A stretch of 10,770 nt of DNA from Pseudomonadota bacterium (GCA_021820785.1 JAKADE010000063.1:1-10770), one strand, 5' to 3'. Shown: positions 1 to 7,420, counted from the stretch's first letter. Made by a program: numbers and translations. Notes: a model not told the origin generated them from the letters alone.

Positions 1-1787
1 GCGATCTGCGCACGGATGCTGGTCAGTTCGGCATTCACCGAGTCGCGCGCGCCGCGCGCGGACCGAACCTCATCGTCGGCCGCCGCGAGCGCCGCATCCA
101 GCGTTTCCGCGCTGCCCGTCACCGGTTTCTGCGGCCCGAGCCGCTCCAGCTCCGCCTCGGTGCGCAGCAACTCTTCCCGCAACGCGTCCCGTGACCTGGA
201 CCACGTGGCGCCCGCCTGCGCGGTCAGCTGTTCAATTTTCCGGGTCATCTGCTGGATGCGTTCACCGGCGGCACGCGCCTGCGCCACCGTTGAGACACCC
301 AAACGGGACAGTGCGTCCGCGAGTTCGGCATCGGCCTTGGCCTTCACGTCGCGCAGCGCATCGAGCGTCCCGCGGCCGGGGCGAACCTCGATGGCAGCCA
401 GATCGCCGAGTTGGACCGTCCGGTTCTCGACCACATCGAATGTCAGCCGTGTCCCGGAGGGATGCGCGGTTCCGTCGACGTGTGCGGCCTGCTTCAGCGT
501 CACCACTACGCTGACTGCAGCACCGTGCAGGTGAGCCTCCGCCGTGCGCGCCGACGCCTCGAGGCGCTGCAATTGCCCGAGCGTCTCCTCGCGAACGTCA
601 GGCTCGCAGGCTCGCAGCTGCTGCGCCTCCAGCAGCTCCCGATCGATGCGCTCGAGCTCCGAGACCTTTTCCTGCAGCTCGCGGCGCCGCTCGTTCAATT
701 CACCGCGGCGCGCTTCCCGCCGCGCCTGCTCCAGGGAGAGACTGGCCGCTCTGAGCGATTGTTCCGCGACTGACACGCGTCGAACCGCAGACTCTGCGTC
801 CGCTTCGAGCATTTGCTGGTGAGACATCAGACCTTCCAGGCGCGCATCCAGCTCGGCGAACTCTGTGGCCAGCCGCCGGAGGGTCTCATCGGCCTGCTGC
901 CGTGCTTTCAGGTCGTGCTCGGCACTGCTCGCCGTCACGATCGCGGTCTTGAGTGCTCCCTCCGCGGCGGCTAATTGCGTCGCCGCACGGCGCGCGGCCG
1001 TGGCGCGCTCTTGCGCCGCGGCCGCCTCGTGCCTGGCCGTCTCCAGTCGGCCCGAGAGCGAGGCCAATTCCTCTCGCGCGCCCTGCAGTTCGGCGGCGGT
1101 CTGCTCGCGAGCCTCGTGTGTTTTCTGGGCGGCTTGCTGTGCGGCCTCGGCTTCCGCGTATGCCTTGCGCGCATTGCGCAGCAGCGTCGTGTCCTGGCCG
1201 GTCGGGGTGTAGTAGCGCTCGTAGACCTCGTGGATGCGGCTCATCAGCTGCTGGCCCCTCGCCGAGATCGCCGCCACGCCAATTTCCGCCGACAGCCGCT
1301 CCTGGAGCCGAGCCCGACCGTCTTCGTTGAGATCTTCACTCGTCCCGCGCCGCGACGTCCCCTGGGCGACCATCAACAGCGGCCAGATCCCCAGTTCGTC
1401 GGCATGCGGCGCGCGCGAGCCGCTCGCCCGGGTGCCCAGCAGGCGGCGCAGCTCGTCTTCGGCCTCCTCGGCGCGCCGCGTCGCGCCACCGCCAGCGAGC
1501 TGAGCCGATGCGGCCTTGAGGAACTGCTTCTGCAGTTCGTACTGACGGCCCTCGACCTCGAACACGAGCCGCACCGATGGCGCCTCCGAGGTGCTCCAGC
1601 TCTGCAGCCGCTGCTTGTGCTGCGCCGCGCCCTTGTGCGACTCGAACAGCGCGAACTGAATCGCCTGGAACAGCCGGCTCTTGCCCGCTTCATTGGGGCC
1701 GAGCACGAGATTGAGCCGGGGCGAGAGGGGCGCGAGGATGCGCGTGAGTCCTCGCCAGTGACGAGTCTCGACTTCAAGCAATCGCAT
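1..1787 (-). CDS. SbcC/YhaN-like AAA ATPase with coiled coil, partial (3' end beyond left edge)
   Basis: This is the ATPase half of a Mre11-Rad50 (SbcCD)-type DNA end-processing pair. The frame is open for 595 codons from the ATG at 1787 to the left edge. A Walker A motif, GPNEAGKS, lies at residues 30-37, and a Q-loop-like segment (LLMVAQG) has its Gln at about residue 142. From about residue 200 the protein is Ala/Glu/Arg-rich heptad sequence, as expected for a long coiled coil. It is interrupted at about residues 420-470 by a short beta-rich domain (VVVTLKQA ... LTFDVVENRTVQLGD ... EVRPG) before coiled coil resumes. That is where SbcC and Rad50 carry a CxxC zinc hook; none is visible. The C-terminal signature, Walker B and D-loop lie outside the window. 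The start is supported by GGGAGG about 7 bases upstream. It overlaps the stop of the nuclease gene by 14 bases, so the two are translationally coupled. The family is clear; calling it true SbcC would be too specific. Confidence 0.9.
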   Translation of the reverse strand, partial: MRLLEVETRHWRGLTRILAPLSPRLNLVLGPNEAGKSRLFQAIQFALFESHKGAAQHKQRLQSWSTSEAPSVRLVFEVEGRQYELQKQFLKAASAQLAGGGATRRAEEAEDELRRLLGTRASGSRAPHADELGIWPLLMVAQGTSRRGTSEDLNEDGRARLQERLSAEIGVAAISARGQQLMSRIHEVYERYYTPTGQDTTLLRNARKAYAEAEAAQQAAQKTHEAREQTAAELQGAREELASLSGRLETARHEAAAAQERATAARRAATQLAAAEGALKTAIVTASSAEHDLKARQQADETLRRLATEFAELDARLEGLMSHQQMLEADAESAVRRVSVAEQSLRAASLSLEQARREARRGELNERRRELQEKVSELERIDRELLEAQQLRACEPDVREETLGQLQRLEASARTAEAHLHGAAVSVVVTLKQAAHVDGTAHPSGTRLTFDVVENRTVQLGDLAAIEVRPGRGTLDALRDVKAKADAELADALSRLGVSTVAQARAAGERIQQMTRKIEQLTAQAGATWSRSRDALREELLRTEAELERLGPQKPVTGSAETLDAALAAADDEVRSARGARDSVNAELTSIRAQI

Positions 1788-2868
1788 CGGAAGCCTCCCG
1801 CTGCAGCCGGTAGAGCAGCTGCAGGGCATCCGCATCGGCCACGTCCGTTCCGGACTGCAGGCGCTCGACACCCGCCGCCATGAACCCCTCGCCAGTCAGG
1901 GCCGCCAGGTCCTCCTGGCGGGGCTGCGCGACGAGAGCGTCGAGATCGGCATCGAGGTAGGCGAGCCGCTCGCCGTACTCCTCAACGAGCGCATCGAGCG
2001 CATCCCGCGCCGCCATCGAAACTGTGCCCCGTACGTGCAGATGCACCAGGGTCTGGGAGCGATCGGACAGTGCTTCGAGTTCCGCGCGCAGTTCGTGGAC
2101 CTGTGCATCTTCAGTGATCTCGCGATCCAGGGTCAGCCAATGCGTCTGGGCGACTTGACGCCGCTGCACGCGCGGTTCGCTGCCTGGTCCGTCGATGTCC
2201 ACCACCAGGACCGCCCCGGGGTCCAGCTCCTTGAATCGGGTCGGTTCCGGGGCGCCGGGGTACCACGCTCGCGCGTTGTAGCGGAACGTTCCGTGCCAGT
2301 CCCCGAGCGCCAGGTAATCAAATCCCTTCGCGATCACCCGCTCCGCATCGATGAGGTTCGGTACGGTGCTCTCGGTATCGCTGGAGAAATTGATGACGCC
2401 GCCGTGCGCGACCGCGATCCGGATGCCCTCACCATCAGCCCGCTCCGGCAGCCACCCCGTCGGGTCTTCGGTTTCGTGCCGACGATACAGGGGACAGGGG
2501 TAGATCAGAGCCTCACCGAACTGCAACGGCTCTCGCGTGACCAGGAGACGGACATTCCGGGGCAGCTCGAGCCGGCGCAGGGCACCGTCGTCGGTCGCTG
2601 CGTCGTGATTTCCCGGCAGCAACCCGACCGGGATCTCCCCGAAGCTGGTGAGTGCGTCGGAGGTCTGCTGCAGCGCATCGCGGCCGAGCGCATTGTCATC
2701 CAGCACATCGCCGGCGACGAGGACCGCGTCGGCGCGCAATTCCCGTGCGAGGGCGCCGATGGCGCGCACGGTCTGAAACCGCAGCAACCGCAACTGTGCG
2801 GCCCGCTCCGGACTCACGTAGCGCAGCTTCAAGCCGAGCTGCCAGTCCGCCGTATGAATGAATCGCAT
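1774..2868 (-). CDS. SbcD/Mre11-like metallophosphoesterase (DNA repair exonuclease)
   Basis: This 364-residue protein is a calcineurin-type metallophosphoesterase of the SbcD/Mre11/YhaO group, expected to be the cytoplasmic nuclease partner of the ATPase downstream. The metal-site motifs appear in order: HTADWQLG at residues 5-12, GDVLDD at 53-58, GNHD at 86-89, AHGG at 154-157 and LGDWHG at 188-193. Position 10, usually His in the first DxH motif, is Gln. A PCPL segment (124-127) and the C-terminal 130 residues fit the accessory region of bacterial DNA repair exonucleases. The length is close to YhaO-type proteins and shorter than E. coli SbcD (400). The ATG at 2868 is preceded by a purine-rich GGGAGACTGAGGG. 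The two genes form an operon with a 14-base overlap. The exact substrate cannot be read from the sequence. Confidence 0.93.
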   Translation of the reverse strand: MRFIHTADWQLGLKLRYVSPERAAQLRLLRFQTVRAIGALARELRADAVLVAGDVLDDNALGRDALQQTSDALTSFGEIPVGLLPGNHDAATDDGALRRLELPRNVRLLVTREPLQFGEALIYPCPLYRRHETEDPTGWLPERADGEGIRIAVAHGGVINFSSDTESTVPNLIDAERVIAKGFDYLALGDWHGTFRYNARAWYPGAPEPTRFKELDPGAVLVVDIDGPGSEPRVQRRQVAQTHWLTLDREITEDAQVHELRAELEALSDRSQTLVHLHVRGTVSMAARDALDALVEEYGERLAYLDADLDALVAQPRQEDLAALTGEGFMAAGVERLQSGTDVADADALQLLYRLQREASDAIA

Positions 2869-3294
2869 CCCTCAGTCTCCCGGAAGCCCGGCGGTTATTC
2901 CAGCGGATTGTGGCCGGAGTTTCCAGAGGCACCGGAGTGCTCGAGCGCACACCCCTCGGTATATCGCCACACAAAACAGATACCCGGATGTCGCGCGAAG
3001 CCGCAGCGCACCGGGGCTGCCCGCAAGCGCCCGTTCCTCCCCAGTTTACGTTCGGCGGAAAGCGTCCACGCACCCACCTGAACGGCACAGCGTCTGTGCG
3101 GCCTTGCACCCTCGCAGCAGACGAACCGCCGTTCATGACCCCGAGGACAACCGCAACGTCAGACAGTCTGCGAAGGAATCTCACCCTGTGCTCTGAATAT
3201 GGCAGCGGGGCTGCCTGAACGATACGGTTTCGCGCCCGAGCCCTGCATCACGGACAATATCGACTCCTGATACCGCCCCAACGGAATGCCGTCG
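2869..3294. other. Intergenic region, no recognisable gene
   Basis: These 426 bases separate the nuclease gene from the stop of the DUF2726 gene; both genes are on the minus strand. The open frames here have no recognisable domain and overlap each other on both strands. A small perfect hairpin, GGCAGC-GGG-GCTGCC, lies at 3201-3215 but has no T tract on either side. The promoter of the SbcCD-like operon should lie here on the minus strand; I cannot place it with confidence. Confidence 0.5.
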
Positions 3295-3936
3295 CTACGA
3301 TGTTACGGACGCCACACCGGAGTCGCTCGCGCGCTTCTCGTACCGCTCCAGGGCATGCTCAACCATCCACCGAGACTGCCTTGCGTCGTACCGCGCCTGA
3401 ATCTCGACCAGCTCGATACCGGCTTTCTCCAGTGCTCGCCGCTTGACCGCATCGCGTGCCGCAGCGCGACCGCCCTCGAGATGATGGCCGCTGCCGTGGT
3501 ACTCCACGGCAGCGGCAGGATGACCGAACGTGTCGACGATCAGGAAGTCCACTCGCTTGCTGTTGATCGCCATCCACGCCAACCATCCCGCATGCGTCTG
3601 ACCTTCAGAACCCCCCGTGGCCACAAACGCACCCAGCGATACTTCGGCGAATACACGGTAGTGGTGAGCCGTGCGGGTCTTCACGAGATGTTCGAGCTGC
3701 CTCAACACTGCCGCAGCCTCCCGGTTGACCGGCTTCTTCGGCCGCAACACGGCGGATTCCACCGCCTCTAGTTGATCCCCCGGATCAGAGAGGTCCAGAA
3801 ACGGGCCGCCTGCGCCCGGACGCGGCCGGCGCTTGCGAGGCCGGGACTGGCGCTTCGGGATGAGCCCCGCCAATAGCGCGGTGAATCCAGCTCCGATGGC
3901 GATCGGCAGTAATGCAGGGGTCACGTGTTGCTCCAT
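3295..3936 (-). CDS. DUF2726 domain protein, membrane-anchored PD-(D/E)XK-like nuclease fold
   Basis: This 213-residue protein starts with a hydrophobic segment (residues 8-26) followed by a strongly basic stretch (28-39), so it is probably anchored in the inner membrane with its main domain in the cytoplasm. The segment LRPKKPVNREAAAVLRQLE (64-82) opens the DUF2726 domain. The domain continues through RVFAEVSLGAF (94-104), KRVDFLIVD (127-135) and AAVEYHGSGH (142-151), and ends with the Ala-rich helix and GIELVEIQARY. The spacing of Glu98, Asp130 and Glu145 resembles a PD-(D/E)XK nuclease core, the fold generally proposed for this family; catalysis is inferred. The ATG at 3936 was chosen because it directly precedes the membrane segment. 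A TTG four codons upstream (3948) is possible, with GAGAG close by. Function is unknown. It stands alone, about 430 bases downstream of the nuclease gene's start. Confidence 0.8.
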   Translation of the reverse strand: MEQHVTPALLPIAIGAGFTALLAGLIPKRQSRPRKRRPRPGAGGPFLDLSDPGDQLEAVESAVLRPKKPVNREAAAVLRQLEHLVKTRTAHHYRVFAEVSLGAFVATGGSEGQTHAGWLAWMAINSKRVDFLIVDTFGHPAAAVEYHGSGHHLEGGRAAARDAVKRRALEKAGIELVEIQARYDARQSRWMVEHALERYEKRASDSGVASVTS

Positions 3937-3949
3937 GTGCCACGCCAAG

Positions 3950-4690
3950 ACTCTCGCGCACTTGCACCACGCGCCCCCGGCGCGTTCGGCAATATGTCAG
4001 GAGAGCCTTCCCGGGCGGCAGAATTTCCGTAAGTTCCGGCATGATGCCGCTGCCGGATTCTGCTCCAGAGTGCCTCCGTCACACTATGAACCAGCAATGC
4101 CGAGGCTTCTGCTGCAGGATGTCATGCATACCGCAAATTTCGGAAAATCTGAGGAATCCATTCGACCGATCACCTACACGAGACACTCATTAAGAATTAA
4201 CTCGCGACTTTCAGGGAAACATGGCGCCATGGATCGCGATCGCGCATGGCATTGGTGCACCAGAGATTGCGCAGCGACATTCCGGAGCGCGAAACGCAGG
4301 GCCCCGGCCCGGCCGGATCACATGACCCGCAGGCTCGATGCAGCCCCAAGCGGTCAGCCGCATTGGCGCCGTGGTTTCTCATGGTGAACCCGGGCGGCAT
4401 TCACACCCACCTCGGGTCAACTCGGGAGCTGCGTGTACCCCACAGAAATAAACAACAGTATGTTGGAATCGCCTTCGATGACGCTTTCTGAGGACCATCC
4501 AGCCTCCGCGTTCCCTCAGGTAATTCTGTTACCGAGTGCCTCATCATCCATGTTGCTGAACTCCTCCTCTCGATCGCTTTCCGGTCGCCTCGTGGGCCGC
4601 AGTGCGCGAGGCGCGCCCGAGGCTTCAGAGGGCAAGAGTCCTTGGCCAAGCGGGATCTGGTGCGACGCCATTGGTCGGTAGCATTTCACG
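3950..4690. other. Long non-coding stretch, possibly with decayed 3' part of the TetR gene
   Basis: No convincing gene is seen on either strand. Short overlapping frames lack domains, signal peptides or good ribosome sites. On the minus strand at about 4690-4560 there are short segments (for example DPAWPRTLAL and, in another frame, RKAIERR) that could be remains of a TetR C-terminal ligand domain, since they continue from the helix-turn-helix remnant just upstream. That continuation is a weak inference. Confidence 0.4.
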
Positions 4691-4701
4691 TAAGACTACG
4701 A

Positions 4702-4948
4702 CTACAGCCGGTAACGTTTTTCGTGAGGCAATGCGGCCCCACCAGCCGGGAGCGTCATGGCGCGCCCCTCCAGACTCTGCCCATGGCGCTTCCGCTTGTC
4801 ACCGCAGGCGTAGCAGAGATTCGCCGCCTTGAGCCCGATGAACTCCACCAGCTCTCGGCTCGAAGAAGCCTCAAAGCCACGTGTCCAGAAGAGTTCGGGG
4901 ACCGGACTCAAGATCCCGGTCTGGTCGACTCGACGGGGGTCGCACCAC
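4702..4948 (-). pseudogene. TetR-family regulator, N-terminal remnant (frameshifted, truncated)
   Basis: On the minus strand the frame from 4911 reads PELFWTRGFEASSSRELVEF followed by IGLKAANLCYACGDKRK. This matches the TetR_N helix-turn-helix pattern (xLFWxxGFEATSxxELVxxxGLxxxxLYxAFGDK) almost position by position. The canonical Tyr-x-Ala-Phe-Gly is altered to Cys-Tyr-Ala-Cys-Gly. The usual N-terminal lead-in appears in a different frame just upstream (VVRPPSSRPDRDLES, about 4948-4904), so there is a frameshift near 4900-4910. The frame stops at 4702 after about 70 residues, whereas TetR proteins have about 200, so the ligand-binding domain is lost or decayed. It is divergent from the peptide/cytochrome/molybdoenzyme cluster and lies beside a palindrome, so it probably once regulated that cluster and itself. 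Confidence 0.75.
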
Positions 4949-4996
4949 GCTACCCTGCAAGGCGAAGAGGCTTGCGCGCCGCCCGTTGAAGAATTA

Positions 4997-5018
4997 TTTT
5001 AGGTAAAACGCCCTAAAA
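4997..5018. promoter_or_regulatory. Palindrome TTTTAGG-N8-CCTAAAA, candidate TetR operator
   Basis: A perfect 7-bp inverted repeat with an 8-base spacer (TTTTAGG at 4997-5003, CCTAAAA at 5012-5018) sits between the divergent TetR remnant (start about 50 bases to the left) and the peptide/cytochrome/molybdoenzyme cluster. It is AT-rich in a GC-rich setting. Position, symmetry and size fit a TetR operator. Binding is inferred. Confidence 0.5.
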
Positions 5019-5133
5019 CGAACAGACCGACGGGGACGCCGCCGCGCATCGTTGCGATCCGATCGATCAGTAAAACGGGGGGAGGCAGTGCGTGCAGACC
5101 GCTGTAACTTTTCGCCCTGCGGTAACGAATGAG

Positions 5134-5174
5134 TGTCACTACGAGACTATCCTGAGGTCCATTGTCACTCTGAG
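5134..5174 (+). repeat. Direct repeat TGTCACTNNGAG, two copies
   Basis: TGTCACT-AC-GAG (5134-5145) and TGTCACT-CT-GAG (5163-5174) are spaced 29 bases apart, just before the peptide gene; the second copy runs into its ribosome site. This could be an activator half-site pair or chance. Confidence 0.3.
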
Positions 5175-5177
5175 GAG
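5172..5177 (+). promoter_or_regulatory. Shine-Dalgarno GAGGAG of the small secreted peptide gene
   Basis: GAGGAG lies 11 bases before the ATG at 5189. It decides the start of a frame far too short for routine gene calling, and supports that this start was, or is, translated. Confidence 0.6.
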
Positions 5178-5188
5178 ATTCTCAATCC

Positions 5189-5338
5189 ATGTTCAACCGC
5201 CGTCTGGGGTTCGACGCTGTCGTTGTGCTTGCCGTTCATCTCGCAGCGCCTGCGTTCGCACACGGCATGACGTAATACGTGATGATGCGTCATGCCCTGA
5301 AGCACGGCGTGCGACGCCACCGCATCAAGCAGGGCTGA
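5189..5338 (+). pseudogene. Secreted MXKDX-type pentapeptide repeat protein, interrupted by an early stop
   Basis: After a good GAGGAG site, the ATG at 5189 opens a 28-codon frame that is essentially a Sec signal peptide: MFNRRLGF, a hydrophobic core AVVVLAVHLAAP, and a cleavage-like AFA-HG. It stops at TAA 5273-5275. Reading on in the same frame to the TGA at 5336-5338 gives YV-MMRHA-LKHG-VRRHR-IKQG. That is a Met/Leu/Val-x-Lys/Arg-His-x pattern of about five residues, resembling the repeats of small periplasmic MXKDX proteins with the Asp positions now His. Such proteins are often found next to cytochrome b/molybdopterin oxidoreductase pairs, as here. I infer a repeat protein truncated by a nonsense mutation; a functional 28-residue peptide or leader for the downstream genes remains possible. 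Confidence 0.55.
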
Positions 5339-5396
5339 TGATGCACGCGCGTGAGTCGCCTGGTGCCCTGTTCAACGGTCTGTTTGGGGAAGCACA

Positions 5397-6311
5397 GTGA
5401 GTGTCGAGCCTGAGTCCGATTCAGTCGTAGTCCCACGCGAGCAAGCAGCCGGGACTGAGCTCTCTCCCGGCCGGGGCACGGGGCGCAAGCTCCTCATTTA
5501 TCGACACACCGTGGCGGTGCGGATTCTGCATTGGGTGAACTTCATCACCTTGACCATCATGCTCATGAGCGGGCTGCAAATCTTCAATGCCCGCCCGGAT
5601 CTCTACTGGGGGCAGACGTCCCATTTTTCGCATCCGCTGCTCGGCATGTTCGCGATGCAGGACAACCATGGACATACTTGGGGCGTGACGACGGTTGGCT
5701 CACATACGTTTGTCACTACCGGGCTGTTCGGCTGGTCCAGGGGCGGCGACGGCAATTACACCGAGCGAGGGTTTCCGCGTTGGGCGACGCTCCCGAGCGA
5801 CACCTGGCTCGCGATGGGCAGACTGTGGCATCTGTTCTTCGCGTGGATTCTGGTCATCAATGCCTCGCTCTATGTACTTTTCGGACTGATATCCGGCCAT
5901 CTGCGGCGAGACCTCTGGCTGACCGATTCCGACTGGCGTCGTCTCGGTCATACTTTCGTCGAGCACGTACGCTTTCGCTTTCCGAAGGGCGACGAGGCTC
6001 GCCGCTATAACGGACTCCAGAAGCTCGCCTACCTGTTCGTGATCTTCATCGTCGGCCCGGTAATCGTCCTCACGGGCCTGACGATGTCGCCCACGATTGA
6101 TGCCGGATTTCCTTGGCTCCTCTCGCTTTTCGACGGCCGCCAGAGCGCGCGCACGATCCACTTCATATGCGCCATGACGCTGCTTGGCTTTTTTGTCGTG
6201 CACATTGCGATGGTGATTGCCTCGGGCCTGTGGAACAACATTCGCTCGATGATCACCGGGCGCTACGCCATCGAGGCTTCCTCTCCCGCGACGGAATCCC
6301 ATCATGAGTGA
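5397..6311 (+). CDS. Cytochrome b/b6 (b561-type) membrane subunit, redox partner of the molybdoenzyme
   Basis: This 304-residue di-heme b-type cytochrome is expected to pass electrons between the quinone pool and the periplasmic molybdoenzyme encoded next. Four transmembrane helices are visible, at about 43-63, 142-166, 210-230 and 253-277. Candidate heme ligands are His45 on helix 1, His145 on helix 2, and His255 and His269 on helix 4, a 14-residue spacing typical of the family. A large loop (65-140), rich in His and Gly (NHGHTWG, VGSHTF), separates helices 1 and 2 and probably faces the periplasm. The 30-residue N-terminal tail is polar. The start is the GTG at 5397, with GGGGA six bases upstream. 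It overlaps the following gene by 8 bases, so the two are coupled. The physiological partner and direction of electron flow are not shown by the sequence. Confidence 0.9.
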   Translation: MSVEPESDSVVVPREQAAGTELSPGRGTGRKLLIYRHTVAVRILHWVNFITLTIMLMSGLQIFNARPDLYWGQTSHFSHPLLGMFAMQDNHGHTWGVTTVGSHTFVTTGLFGWSRGGDGNYTERGFPRWATLPSDTWLAMGRLWHLFFAWILVINASLYVLFGLISGHLRRDLWLTDSDWRRLGHTFVEHVRFRFPKGDEARRYNGLQKLAYLFVIFIVGPVIVLTGLTMSPTIDAGFPWLLSLFDGRQSARTIHFICAMTLLGFFVVHIAMVIASGLWNNIRSMITGRYAIEASSPATESHHE

Positions 6312-7077
6312 AATCATCAGCGTGCGCCGAAGACGGCTGATTCTGGGCCTCGGCGCCGGTGCCGGAACGCTGCTGCTCGGTGGCTGCGACCGGCTGTCGA
6401 ACTTGCCGCAGACCCAGAGCGTACTCGGCTCCGCGCAATGGTTGACGCGCGCGGCCCAACGCGTACTGGTTGCGCGGGACGCGCGGGCCCCAGAGTTCAC
6501 GCGCGCCGACATCGCACCCGTGTTCAGGGCGAATGGCACCACCAGCCCGGACAATGCTGCATATCAGGCGTTGGCCAAGAACGGCTTCCGGGATTGGCGC
6601 CTGCGCGTCGATGGCCTCGTGGAGCGTCCCAAGGAATTCTCTCTGGATGACATCCGCTCGATGCCGGCCCAGACGCAGATTACCCGCCACGACTGCGTCG
6701 AGGGGTGGAGCTGCATCGGACAGTGGACCGGCCCTCTGCTGCGCGACGTGCTGGCGCGGGTCATTCCGAAACCTCAGGCCCGATATGTGATGTTCTTCTG
6801 TGCCGACCCGATGGACGACGGCAGCGATTACTATTACGAGAGCATCGATATGCGCACTGCGGCGCATCCTCAGACGCTGCTCGCCTATGCGCTGAACGGT
6901 GAGACATTGCCGATGGCCTATGGCGCCCCGCTGCGCCTGCGATTGGGCCGGCAGCTCGGCTACAAGATGGCCAAGTACGTGATGCATATTCAGCTGGTAT
7001 CCAGCTACAGGCCCTTCGGGCAGGGCCACGGCGGCTATTGGGAGGACCAGGGGTACGCCTGGTATGCGGGCATTTAG
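6304..7077 (+). CDS. Molybdopterin-dependent oxidoreductase, sulfite oxidase/MsrP-like, Tat lipoprotein
   Basis: This 257-residue protein carries the oxidoreductase molybdopterin-binding fold (sulfite oxidase/MsrP class). The molybdenum-ligating cysteine is Cys131 in HDCVEGWS, followed by the usual IGQWTGPLLRDVL. Downstream, GAPLRLRLGRQLGYKMAKYV (about 207-226) is the conserved cofactor-pocket segment. The N-terminus has consecutive arginines (residues 8-11), a hydrophobic stretch, and a lipobox LGGC with Cys28. It therefore looks like a Tat-exported lipoprotein, anchored to a membrane as folded cofactor-loaded enzymes require. It is shorter than E. coli MsrP (about 330), and the substrate is unknown: protein methionine sulfoxide, sulfite or another S/N-oxide are possible. 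The ATG at 6304 overlaps the cytochrome gene; the ribosome site is weak, consistent with translational coupling. Confidence 0.92.
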   Translation: MSEIISVRRRRLILGLGAGAGTLLLGGCDRLSNLPQTQSVLGSAQWLTRAAQRVLVARDARAPEFTRADIAPVFRANGTTSPDNAAYQALAKNGFRDWRLRVDGLVERPKEFSLDDIRSMPAQTQITRHDCVEGWSCIGQWTGPLLRDVLARVIPKPQARYVMFFCADPMDDGSDYYYESIDMRTAAHPQTLLAYALNGETLPMAYGAPLRLRLGRQLGYKMAKYVMHIQLVSSYRPFGQGHGGYWEDQGYAWYAGI

Positions 7078-7087
7078 CTCGCTCCGG

Positions 7088-7114
7088 TCCGGAGGGAAAC
7101 TGCGCTCCTCCGGA
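7088..7114 (+). terminator. Hairpin after the molybdoenzyme gene, possible terminator
   Basis: TCCGGAGG (7088-7095) and CCTCCGGA (7107-7114) form a perfect 8-bp stem with an 11-base loop, starting 10 bases after the stop codon. No T tract follows, so it may be an mRNA-end stabiliser or a weak terminator. A related CCTCCGGAG recurs around 7170-7180. Confidence 0.4.
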
Positions 7115-7420
7115 GAGAAGTGGATATCGCCTACGACCTGATCCCGATTGACGGGAGCCGACGCGGGCAGCCCCTCCGGAGCGGGGCCATCCTGGAGGGA
7201 AGACGGAGCCATGCCGGCGGGCGGGGATGCAGAGGCGCTGGCATGGCTCTTCGCAACGCCCCGATCACAACGCGATCCCGGTACGCGAACGCTGGAATGA
7301 GGACGGATCGTGCTCCGCGTAGGGAGGTCCGCCCCCCTCTGGAACGACCGACCGCCCACGCTTCTTGATGGGCTCGGACACGCTTGCAGCGATGATCTCG
7401 CGGGGGGCACGGCGGCGCCG
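7115..7420. other. No recognisable gene; possibly decayed upstream part of the integrase
   Basis: Both strands carry only short or shadow frames without identifiable domains. The plus strand leads into the recombinase remnant, so this may be its unrecognisably decayed N-terminal and core-binding part. Confidence 0.35.

Noticed and set aside
975..1883. 302-codon plus-strand frame, and other plus-strand frames within 16-1330
   Set aside because: They lie antisense to the SbcC-like gene, whose minus-strand frame has clear motifs and is open throughout; these are shadow frames of GC-rich coding DNA.
2035..3081. 348-codon plus-strand frame
   Set aside because: Antisense to the SbcD-like gene, which has every metallophosphoesterase motif; the tail beyond it has no recognisable domain.
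3201..3215. Hairpin GGCAGC-GGG-GCTGCC downstream of the DUF2726 gene
   Set aside because: About 80 bases past the stop and without a T tract, so not reported as a terminator.
5092..5400. 102-codon plus-strand frame ending at the cytochrome start
   Set aside because: Cys/Arg/Ser-rich with no domain; the better-supported frame at 5189 with ribosome site and signal peptide overlaps it in another frame.
5700..6554. 284-codon minus-strand frame
   Set aside because: Antisense to the cytochrome and molybdoenzyme genes, which have membrane helices and cofactor motifs; no domain in this frame.
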